Shown in pieces: positions 7,048 to 13,485 of a stretch of DNA of 13,485 nt (the first letter of the stretch is position 1; every line of letters starts with the position of its first letter). Source of the stretch: Candidatus Omnitrophota bacterium (GTDB lineage Bacteria; Omnitrophota; Gorgyraeia; Zapsychrales; JANLHA01); contig JAHFFS010000014.1 in the NCBI GenBank assembly GCA_023247815.1, positions 1-13,485 of the forward strand, in the 5' to 3' direction. The notes under the pieces were generated by a model. That model was given only the letters and a program-made list of their open reading frames with translations. It searched no databases and was not told where the DNA came from. A program made the translations under genes and the position numbers.

Positions 7048-7457
7048 TGATTTGCCTGGTTGGTCGCGATATTCAATTTTTCGATCCCCAATTTGCGGCA
7101 GAGATCCCAGACGTCAACGACCCTTCCCATTGAGGCGCGGCGGTCGGCTTTGATGAGAAAGGGGCGTGATTGGATCTTAGGGTTTTTCAGGATTTTTTCC
7201 AATTCTTTGATCGTCACGACGGATTTGTTGAAATAAATCACATTCTCGTTGGTGATCGAGATGACCGAATTTTTTTCTTGCAAGGTGTCGCTGGTCACCG
7301 CCTTGGGAAGTTTGACTTCAATCCCATTTTGAAAAGTCAATGATGATGACAACATAAAAAGAATGAGGATGAGAACAATGACAGCAATCAGAGTTGTGAA
7401 ACTCAATTCATTGATTGTGGGTGATTTGAGAAGGTTTCGTTTGAATTTTAGAACCAT
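7044..7457 (-). CDS. ExbD/TolR-family protein lacking the transmembrane aspartate
   Basis: 137 residues with the ExbD/TolR layout: short basic cytoplasmic N-terminus, one membrane helix (about 20-40) and a periplasmic domain. The periplasmic part fits the family well, with VKLPKA (48-53), ISITNENVIYFN, the IKADRRASMGRVVDVWDLC block and GIEKLNIATN. In E. coli ExbD the helix reads TPFIDVML, with Asp25 in the proton path. Aligned on the shared FM at the helix end, this protein reads TTLIAVIV, with Ala at residue 25 (codon 7385-7383) and no acidic residue in the helix. The nearest is Glu17, about eight residues before the canonical site. I checked this codon by codon in the sequence. It sits 33 bases after the exbB-like gene, has no obvious ribosome site, and overlaps the next gene by four bases. 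Confidence 0.9.
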   Translation of the reverse strand: MVLKFKRNLLKSPTINELSFTTLIAVIVLILILFMLSSSLTFQNGIEVKLPKAVTSDTLQEKNSVISITNENVIYFNKSVVTIKELEKILKNPKIQSRPFLIKADRRASMGRVVDVWDLCRKLGIEKLNIATNQANQ

Positions 7458-7490
7458 GGCATTGAGAATGTGAGTGTTTTAAAATTGCGT

Positions 7491-8135
7491 CTATGATGAT
7501 GAAACTTGCGTCAGGTAATTCAGAATTTCGTTTCCGGTTTTTTCCATATCAAGAATAAAATGATTCACTCGGGATAATAGGTAGTTGTAAGTGACAAAGG
7601 CGCAGATGGCAATGATGAGTCCAGCAACGGTGGTCAGCATGGCCTGGCTGATCCCACCAGCGAAATCCCCCGGAGACATGGGATTCATGCTTGCGGCGGC
7701 CACTTGGATCGAATGGAAAGTGTTTGTAAGGCCAGTCACGGTGCCGAGGAGCCCCAGCAAAGGCGCCATGTGAGCGATCGTTGAAAGGATAGGGAGTTGT
7801 TTTTCAAGTTCAGGGATCGCAAAGCGGCTCGACTCTTCCAAGGCGTGACTGATATTTTCTCGAGAGTCGCCGAGTTTAAGGATTCCCGCCAGCAAAATTT
7901 TGGCAACGGGTGAAGGGCTATTTTCACAAGCCGCGACAGCCTCGCTAACTCGGTTGCTTTTGAGGAACGCGAAGACCTCTTGGCGGAGTGCTTGGGTGTC
8001 AGTCGCGATGCTCGCGAAATACATGACTTTCGCGATGACAACGCTTAAGCCAATGATGGAACAGAGAACAAGTGGGATCATGATCGGCCCTCCTTTCACG
8101 ATCAATTGCCAGGCATTCAGCTGTTCTAATTCCAT
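7491..8135 (-). CDS. MotA/TolQ/ExbB-family inner-membrane protein
   Basis: 214 residues with the three-helix family topology: helix 1 about 17-40, a cytoplasmic region with ALEESSRFAIPELEK (98-112), helix 2 about 118-138 (HMAPLLGLLGTVTGL, 122-136) and helix 3 about 160-185 (GGISQAMLTTVAGLIIAI). In the family these proteins form a pentameric stator around ExbD/TolR helices and couple proton flow to work across the envelope. T132 and T169 align with the conserved pore threonines of E. coli ExbB (Thr148, Thr181). The Glu of GIAEAL (Glu176 in E. coli) is Gln164 here (codon 7646-7644), and the Pro of the AIPA motif is Cys178. A strong site, GGGAGG, lies five bases before ATG 8135. It follows the TPR gene by 21 bases. 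ExbB and TolQ cannot be separated on this evidence. Confidence 0.94.
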   Translation of the reverse strand: MELEQLNAWQLIVKGGPIMIPLVLCSIIGLSVVIAKVMYFASIATDTQALRQEVFAFLKSNRVSEAVAACENSPSPVAKILLAGILKLGDSRENISHALEESSRFAIPELEKQLPILSTIAHMAPLLGLLGTVTGLTNTFHSIQVAAASMNPMSPGDFAGGISQAMLTTVAGLIIAICAFVTYNYLLSRVNHFILDMEKTGNEILNYLTQVSSS

Positions 8136-8156
8136 CTTGTCCTCCCGTCAATTTTT

Positions 8157-10679
8157 TTAATTTGCTTTTTGAAAAACATTTTGATCGATCCACTGAATCC
8201 GTTCGTTCGCGTATTTTGCTTCATTGCTTTGGTATTGGCTTACCTTTTCGTAAATCCCTTTGGCTTCCTGCCATTGCTCCTGGTCCTCGAAAATGCGGGC
8301 AACCCGCAAATAGGCTTTGATGCACCATTGTTTAGCTTCTGAGTATAAATAGGGGATCCTTAGATAGGCTTCCACCGCTTCTTTTGTTTGGTTTGCCAAT
8401 TCAAACGCGTCACCGATGAGGAATTCCAGCTCAGGGTCTAAAATTTCGCTCAGTCCTTTTTCCGCGGCCAAAGCTTGACGGTAAAAATCCACGGCCTTTT
8501 CGTAGTTCTGTTGCTTGTAATAAATCGAAGCAATTTTGCCGAGGGCATCACGTTTATAATCCGGATTATTGTCGGCGATTTTTAGATAACGTTCAAGGCT
8601 GGCCTCCCCATCATCCGTTTGTTGAGAAAAGATATCAGCGGCGGCCAATTTGGCCTTAGTATAGACCTCCTTCGCCGATGGATCATCCACCAACCGGTAA
8701 AAATGCAGGGCCTTTTCCCATTGTTTTTCAGCCTGGTAAGCCACCCCAAGTTCATAATAAACGATTTGCAATTTTTGGCTCAGCGGGTAGGTCTGAACAA
8801 ATTTTTCATAATGTTCAATGGCGTTCGAAAAATTTTGTTCTTTCAGTTCATGATCTCCCAGCCAAAGCAAGGCCTCCTCGCCAGTATCGGAGTCTTGGTA
8901 ACGTTGAAATAGCAATTTGAATCTTTTGACAGACTCCCTTTTATCACCGAGGTGATAGAAACATTTGGCCAGATTCAGTTCTGAGCTATGCAACATTGGG
9001 TCCTGCAGGGCCGGAGTCTTCAGGAGTTTTTGAAAGGTGGTGAACGCTTCTTGATACTGCTTAAGTTCAACGAGGGACAGCCCTAAAATATACTGCGATT
9101 CTGTTTCAAATGTTTTGTGGGAAGGCAATTGTTTGAGATACTCTTCGGCTTTTTCGACCGTTTGCCGCCAATCTTCTTTTTTAAAATAGGCAAGAGCGAG
9201 ATAATAGTTTACGTCTTCAAGATATTTGCTTTTCGGAAAATTGGTTTGCATGGTTTGGAAGGAAAGGGTTGCCGCCTCGACGCGATTGAGTTTGAGTAAA
9301 GCGATCCCCTGCCGGTACTGGACATAGTCGGTGTATAAACTGTCAGGATAGTCGCGTAAAATTTGATCGTAAACTTTCAACGCTTTTTCCAATTCATCCG
9401 TTTCTTGGTAAGCATCGGCGATTTGGGTCAAAGCGCTGACCTTGACAATTTTGCTGTCGGTTTTATTCATGATATCCTGAAAATTTTTAACGGCCAAATC
9501 AACATTCCCGGCTTTCAAATAAGTCCAGGCGAGCCCATAAGTCGCTTTTTCAATGATCTCGCTCCATTTCGGATCATTTTGAAATTCGGACAGGATCGCT
9601 TGATAACCACGGACAGCCTTGTCGTAATTTTTTAATGAGTAGTAAATGTTGGCCATGCCCAAACGGGCCTCTGCCACCCTCGGACTGCTGGGGAATTTTT
9701 CTATCAAGGCCGAATAATTGGCAAGGGCCAACTCATTGTTCCCCATCTCCAAGAAAAGGGTCGCCTGTCCCAAATAAATTTCGTCGCTGAGCAGTTTTTT
9801 CTCGTCAGCAAGCGATCTGGCCTCTTCAAAAGCTTTTTGGGCGAGATCATGTTTCCCCAATTTCAAATAGCACCAGCCCATGCTGGTCTTGGCCAATACG
9901 TTTAAGTCGGGGGTGTAACTGATGTCCGCGGCCTTCGCGTAATAGGTGATGGCGGTCAGATAATCTTCGACGTAGTAATACCCTTCACCGATATAAAAGT
10001 AAGCTTGCGGATGGCGGTTGGAGTGGGGATATTTGATGATGTAGTCCTTGAAATGGTTGGCCGCGACCTTGTAGTTGCCCTGGTTTTGTTCGCACTCGCC
10101 CAATTTGAAAGCAGCGTCTTCGCTGAGTTGGTGGCCGGGAAATTCATTGATCAGTTTTAAAAAATTTTGTTTGGCGATTTTATAATTCCCTTGTTCAAAA
10201 TAACTCCAGGCCAAGGCATAGGTCGCTTGCGGAAGGTATTCTGATTGAGGGTAGACATCAATCACTTGACTGTAATAGGATTGCGCCTGTTTGTAATCGG
10301 CACCCTTGAAATAAGTTTCCCCTAACCAGTACAGGGTCGCGTCCTTGTACTCCGAGAAGGAAAGCAGGTTTTGAAAAACTTCATAGGCCTTCAGGTATTG
10401 ACTTTGAAAAAAATAACATTGCCCTAATAGCAATTTGGCTTGAACGAGTTTTTCACTTTTGGGATATTTTGAAAGAAATTGTTGGATATAACGATTGGCC
10501 ACATCATAGAACCCGTCGTCGAAAGAACGTTGGGCCACGATGAACAATTCTTGCTCGGCTTTGTCTGAATTGGTGGGGTTGGGGAGGTTCTGGGCATTCA
10601 CCAACGGGATTTTAGAAAATGCTAAAATGAGCGCGAAAATTAAGACGGTCATTTTTAAAATTTCATTTGAGTGTTTCAT
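8157..10679 (-). CDS. Large periplasmic tetratricopeptide-repeat protein
   Basis: 840 residues. A Sec signal peptide (hydrophobic core about 10-22, likely cleavage after A29, VNA|QN) is followed almost to the end by TPR units, roughly 20 by eye. They are recognisable from repeated features such as LGQCYFFQSQYLKAYEVF, LGETYFKGADYKQAQSYY and IGEGYYYVEDYLTAITYY, with YP/FP turns between helices. Spacing of about 35-40 residues per unit resembles the CpoB/YbgF and BamD type. No catalytic domain is visible, so it is probably a scaffold for protein complexes at the cell envelope. It is first in the cluster encoding ExbB/ExbD-like and pilus proteins, recalling ybgF (cpoB) in tol-pal operons but much longer. 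No Shine-Dalgarno site precedes ATG 10679; a good promoter lies immediately upstream. Confidence 0.9.
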   Translation of the reverse strand: MKHSNEILKMTVLIFALILAFSKIPLVNAQNLPNPTNSDKAEQELFIVAQRSFDDGFYDVANRYIQQFLSKYPKSEKLVQAKLLLGQCYFFQSQYLKAYEVFQNLLSFSEYKDATLYWLGETYFKGADYKQAQSYYSQVIDVYPQSEYLPQATYALAWSYFEQGNYKIAKQNFLKLINEFPGHQLSEDAAFKLGECEQNQGNYKVAANHFKDYIIKYPHSNRHPQAYFYIGEGYYYVEDYLTAITYYAKAADISYTPDLNVLAKTSMGWCYLKLGKHDLAQKAFEEARSLADEKKLLSDEIYLGQATLFLEMGNNELALANYSALIEKFPSSPRVAEARLGMANIYYSLKNYDKAVRGYQAILSEFQNDPKWSEIIEKATYGLAWTYLKAGNVDLAVKNFQDIMNKTDSKIVKVSALTQIADAYQETDELEKALKVYDQILRDYPDSLYTDYVQYRQGIALLKLNRVEAATLSFQTMQTNFPKSKYLEDVNYYLALAYFKKEDWRQTVEKAEEYLKQLPSHKTFETESQYILGLSLVELKQYQEAFTTFQKLLKTPALQDPMLHSSELNLAKCFYHLGDKRESVKRFKLLFQRYQDSDTGEEALLWLGDHELKEQNFSNAIEHYEKFVQTYPLSQKLQIVYYELGVAYQAEKQWEKALHFYRLVDDPSAKEVYTKAKLAAADIFSQQTDDGEASLERYLKIADNNPDYKRDALGKIASIYYKQQNYEKAVDFYRQALAAEKGLSEILDPELEFLIGDAFELANQTKEAVEAYLRIPYLYSEAKQWCIKAYLRVARIFEDQEQWQEAKGIYEKVSQYQSNEAKYANERIQWIDQNVFQKAN

Positions 10680-10688
10680 AAGTGGATG

Positions 10689-10717
10689 ATTATAGCAACT
10701 CCATATGAGAGTTGCAA
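10689..10717 (-). promoter_or_regulatory. Sigma70-type promoter with extended -10 for the TPR/exb-like operon
   Basis: The minus strand reads -35 TTGCAA (10717-10712), a 17-base spacer, and -10 TATAAT (10694-10689) preceded by TGC (extended -10). It fills the gap between the uvrA stop and ATG 10679. The predicted start of transcription, near 10683-10682, leaves a leader of only about three to four bases, so the message may be leaderless. Confidence 0.7.
10695..10715. repeat. Inverted repeat inside the promoter, candidate operator
   Basis: Arms GCAACTC (10695-10701) and GAGTTGC (10709-10715) are perfect 7-bp complements around a 7-base centre. They overlap the -35 element and the TGC of the extended -10, so a protein bound here would block polymerase. 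It has no T-run after it in either direction, which argues against a terminator. Confidence 0.5.
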
Positions 10718-10727
10718 AATTTTCTGA

Positions 10728-13485
10728 TTAAGTCATCAAGATATTTTTTAAATAACGTCCGGTGTGCGAGGCATCGTGATGGATGATCTCTTCGGGAGTT
10801 CCGGCAAAAATGATCTCCCCTCCCCGGTCGCCCCCATCAGGGCCAAGGTCGATGATGTGGTCCGCGTTTTTGATGACATCAAGGTTGTGTTCTATGATCA
10901 AACAGGTGTTGTTGCGGTCAACGAGTTGCTGCAGCACTTTGAGCAGTTTATCAACATCGGCAAAATGCAATCCCGTCGTCGGTTCATCAAGTATGTACAA
11001 GGTCCGACCGGTTGCGGTCTTGCACAATTCGCTCGCGAGCTTGACCCGCTGCGCCTCCCCGCCGGAAAGGGTCGTGGCCGGCTGCCCAAGTTTGATATAA
11101 CCTAGACCAACGTCCAAGATGGTTTTAAGTACCCGTTCGATGGCCGGGATGTTGGTAAAGTGTTCAAGGGCTTCCTCGATCGACATCTGCAGGCAATCGG
11201 CAATGTTTTTATCTTTATAGCGGATATCAAGGGTCTGTTCGTTGAATCTTCGTCCATGGCAGATCTCACAAGGAACATAAATGTCGGGTAAGAAATGCAT
11301 CTCGATCTTTTTGATCCCGTCTCCGCTGCAGGCCTCACATCGTCCGCCCTTGACGTTGAAACTGAAACGGCCGGGTTTATAACCACGGATCTTTGCCGCA
11401 GGAAGCTGGCTGAAGAGCATTCGCATGGGACCAAAGGCATTGGAATAAGTCGCGGGGTTAGACCGGGGTGTGCGTCCAATGGGCGATTGGTCAACGACAA
11501 TGACTTTGTCAATGAATTCAAGACCAGTGAGTTTCTTAAATTTTCCTGGTTTTTCTGTTGATCGGTAAAATTTTTGTGCCAAGGCGTGGTAAAGGATATC
11601 ATCAACCAAGGTTGACTTGCCGGAACCGGAAACGCCGGTGATGCAGGTCAATGTCCCCAGCGGGATTTTGACGTCGATGTTTTTCAGATTGTGCTGTTGG
11701 GCGCCGATGATTTCCAGGAATTGTCCTTTGTTCGCTTCCCGTCGGGATTGCGGAACCGGGATCCGGAATTGATTGTTCAGATATTTTCCAGTCAACGATG
11801 CTTTGCATTTCCCAATGCCTGAGGTCTTGCCGGCGTAAATCACTTCTCCGCCATGCTCCCCTGCCCCTGGCCCTAAATCAATGATGTAATCGGATTTGCG
11901 GATGGTTTCTTCGTCGTGTTCAACGACAATCAAGGTATTTCCCATGTCCCGTAAAGCATGCAGTGTATTCAAAAGCCGTTCATTGTCCCTTTGATGCAGT
12001 CCGATGCTCGGTTCGTCAAGGATGTAGATAACACCCACGAGACCTGACCCGACCTGGGTTGCCAAACGGATCCGTTCTGCCTCTCCGCCGGAAAGGGTGG
12101 CGCTTTTGCGATTTAAAGTCAGGTATTCGAGTCCGACGTTGATGCAGAAATCCAACCGGCGTTGGATTTCTTTAATGATTTCTTGGCTGATCAATTGCTG
12201 TTCGTTTGTTAACGTGAGATGGCTGAAAAAGGCCTTGGCATCTTTGATTGAAAGGTCAGCGATTTGGGCGATGTTGCAATCGGCAATTTTAACCGCGAGG
12301 CTTTCCTTTTTAAGCCGAAGGCCTTGGCACTGCGGACAAGGCAACACGGACATATAACGGGTCAATTCATCTTTCAGCCAGTCGCTGTCAGTGTTTTTAA
12401 ACAAACGTTCCAGATAAGGAACGATCCCTTCAAAAGGCTTTCCCCAGATTTCATCGTCTGATCCGTAAAAGGCGATTTTTTGAAATGGCTTTGATAGATT
12501 CTTAAATGGTGTTGCTTGATCGATACGGTGGAGTTTGCCCAATTCTCTTAAGACCGCGCGGTAGTACATCATGTAGTTGTGCCGTCCTCGCTGCCAAGGA
12601 GCCACGGCCTGGATCCAGGTCTTTGTTGGATCGGGAAGTAGGCGCTCTGGGTCGATTTCCATTTTTGTGCCCAAACCATTGCATCCAGTGCATGCCCCGT
12701 AAGGAGAATTGAAAGAAAAGACCCGCGGTTCCATTTCGCTCAAATGGGTTGTCCCATCGCAGCAGGAGAGTTTTTCACTGAAATTCCGTTCTGGGAATTG
12801 GTCCTGAAAATTGACGATCAGGTGTCCTTTGCCGACCTCTAAGGCTGTTTCGATCGAGTCGGTCAAACGTTTTTTCACGGGTGCTTTCAGTGCGATCCGG
12901 TCAACGACCACTTCAATGTGGTGTTTTTTATAGCGCTCCAGTTGGATTTTGTCGTTGACATCATAAATGGTGCCATTGACGCGCAGCCGCGCGAACCCGG
13001 CTTTTGTCACTTGCGTTTGGATGTGGCGGTACTCTCCCTTCTTGCCACTGACGAGAGGTGCCAGCAAAGTGATTTTTGTTTCTTCCGGAAGTTTGAAAAG
13101 CGCGTCGACGATTTCCTGGGGACTTTGCTTTTCGAGTTTTTTTCCGCATTGCGCGCAGGTCGGGATGCCGATACGGGCAAAGAGCAGTCGCAGATAGTCG
13201 TAGATTTCGGTTTGCGTTGCCACGGTCGAACGTGGATTACGGCTGGTTGTTTTTTGTTCGATCGATATCGTTGGAGAAAGACCTTCGATCGATTCCAATT
13301 GCGGCTTTTGCAGCTGCTCTAAAAATTGGCGCGCGTAGGCCGACAGGCTTTCAACGTAACGCCGCTGCCCCTCAGCGTAAATGGTGTCAAAGGCCAACGA
13401 AGATTTTCCAGAACCGCTCAAACCGGTAATGACAACAAATTGATTGCGCGGGATTTTAAGATTGATGTTCTTAAGGTTATGTTCC
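10728..13485 (-). CDS. uvrA: UvrA excinuclease subunit A, N-terminus cut by window edge
   Basis: Damage-recognition ATPase of nucleotide excision repair, acting as a dimer with UvrB. The frame is open to the right edge, giving 918 visible residues. The first, EHNLKNIN, aligns near residue 12 of E. coli UvrA, so only about a dozen residues and the start are missing. Numbered from the first full codon, Walker A of the first ABC half is GLSGSGKS (21-28). The first signature is LSGGEAERIRLATQ with ILDEPSIGLHQ (bases about 12100-12000). The second half has GVSGSGKST (about 11635-11610) and LSGGEAQRVKLASE with ILDEPTTGLH (about 11075-10965). Zinc ligands include CTGC before NGLG and the C-terminal CEAC...CEIC module. 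One Cys of the first zinc-module pair is displaced (CCDG at about 12764-12753). It ends 48 bases before the TPR gene, with no clear terminator. Confidence 0.99.
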   Translation of the reverse strand, partial: EHNLKNINLKIPRNQFVVITGLSGSGKSSLAFDTIYAEGQRRYVESLSAYARQFLEQLQKPQLESIEGLSPTISIEQKTTSRNPRSTVATQTEIYDYLRLLFARIGIPTCAQCGKKLEKQSPQEIVDALFKLPEETKITLLAPLVSGKKGEYRHIQTQVTKAGFARLRVNGTIYDVNDKIQLERYKKHHIEVVVDRIALKAPVKKRLTDSIETALEVGKGHLIVNFQDQFPERNFSEKLSCCDGTTHLSEMEPRVFSFNSPYGACTGCNGLGTKMEIDPERLLPDPTKTWIQAVAPWQRGRHNYMMYYRAVLRELGKLHRIDQATPFKNLSKPFQKIAFYGSDDEIWGKPFEGIVPYLERLFKNTDSDWLKDELTRYMSVLPCPQCQGLRLKKESLAVKIADCNIAQIADLSIKDAKAFFSHLTLTNEQQLISQEIIKEIQRRLDFCINVGLEYLTLNRKSATLSGGEAERIRLATQVGSGLVGVIYILDEPSIGLHQRDNERLLNTLHALRDMGNTLIVVEHDEETIRKSDYIIDLGPGAGEHGGEVIYAGKTSGIGKCKASLTGKYLNNQFRIPVPQSRREANKGQFLEIIGAQQHNLKNIDVKIPLGTLTCITGVSGSGKSTLVDDILYHALAQKFYRSTEKPGKFKKLTGLEFIDKVIVVDQSPIGRTPRSNPATYSNAFGPMRMLFSQLPAAKIRGYKPGRFSFNVKGGRCEACSGDGIKKIEMHFLPDIYVPCEICHGRRFNEQTLDIRYKDKNIADCLQMSIEEALEHFTNIPAIERVLKTILDVGLGYIKLGQPATTLSGGEAQRVKLASELCKTATGRTLYILDEPTTGLHFADVDKLLKVLQQLVDRNNTCLIIEHNLDVIKNADHIIDLGPDGGDRGGEIIFAGTPEEIIHHDASHTGRYLKNILMT

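Noticed and set aside
8157..10679. TPR gene as a DNA-level tandem repeat
   Set aside because: The repetition is at the protein level with strongly diverged units; I see no near-identical DNA repeats.
10695..10715. Inverted repeat as a uvrA transcription terminator
   Set aside because: The stem is short, AT-balanced and not followed by a T-run on the minus strand; its fit between -35 and -10 favours an operator.
10764..11105. Two overlapping plus-strand open frames of 113 and 105 residues
   Set aside because: Both are antisense to the second ABC half of uvrA, which is highly conserved; shadows.
12918..13322. 134-residue plus-strand open frame
   Set aside because: Antisense to conserved uvrA sequence; no recognisable motif or start signal.
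13419..13421. TTG at 13421 as the uvrA start
   Set aside because: The reading frame continues upstream to the window edge with conserved UvrA residues (EHNLKNIN), and starting here would destroy the Walker A motif.

Overview
This 13.5 kb window is gene-dense. Every supported gene lies on the minus strand, so transcription runs from high to low coordinates. It looks like a Gram-negative (diderm) bacterium, because it encodes an outer-membrane secretin, a TolQ/ExbB-TolR/ExbD pair and a Sec-exported TPR protein. Base composition is roughly balanced by eye. The combination of uvrA, a long TPR protein, exbB/exbD, a TonB-like anchor and a pilMN-O-P-Q-ATPase cluster with mostly weak Shine-Dalgarno sites recalls uncultivated PVC-related lineages such as Omnitrophota. 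That placement is inference from memory of such layouts, at low to moderate confidence.

Layout in transcription order. (1) 13485-10728: uvrA, complete at its C-terminus; about a dozen N-terminal residues lie outside the window. (2) A 48-base gap holds a good sigma70-like promoter (TTGCAA, 17-base spacer, extended -10 TGCTATAAT). A perfect 7-bp inverted repeat runs from the -35 to the extended -10. The predicted start of transcription is only a few bases before the next ATG. (3) 10679-6003: an 840-residue periplasmic TPR protein, an ExbB/TolQ-like protein, an ExbD/TolR-like protein, a TonB-like anchor, a small membrane zinc-ribbon protein and a PilX-like minor-pilin candidate, tightly packed with two overlaps. 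(4) An 82-base gap with a second promoter candidate (TTGACA, 17 bases, TTAAAT). (5) 5920 to the window start: a PilM-PilN fusion, PilO, PilP, a secretin and the start of a GspE/PilB-type assembly ATPase with an MshEN-like c-di-GMP-binding domain. The ATPase runs off the left edge; the inner-membrane platform protein and major pilins would be expected beyond it.

How the parts may work together: blocks 3 and 5 look like one envelope programme. The ATPase, the PilMN-O-P alignment complex and the secretin form a type IV pilus / type II secretion-like machine. The TPR protein, Exb-like pair and TonB-like anchor would form a Tol/Ton-like trans-envelope module next to it. The most unusual signal is in that Exb-like pair. 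The acidic residue that carries protons in ExbD (Asp25 in E. coli) aligns with Ala, and its ExbB partner (Glu176 in E. coli) aligns with Gln, while the TonB-like SxxxH signature is kept. Together with a PilM domain whose nucleotide-binding motifs look degenerate, this suggests a module related to known systems but changed at its energy-coupling sites.

No RNA genes, CRISPR arrays, insertion sequences or att sites were seen, and no intergenic gap exceeds 82 bases.
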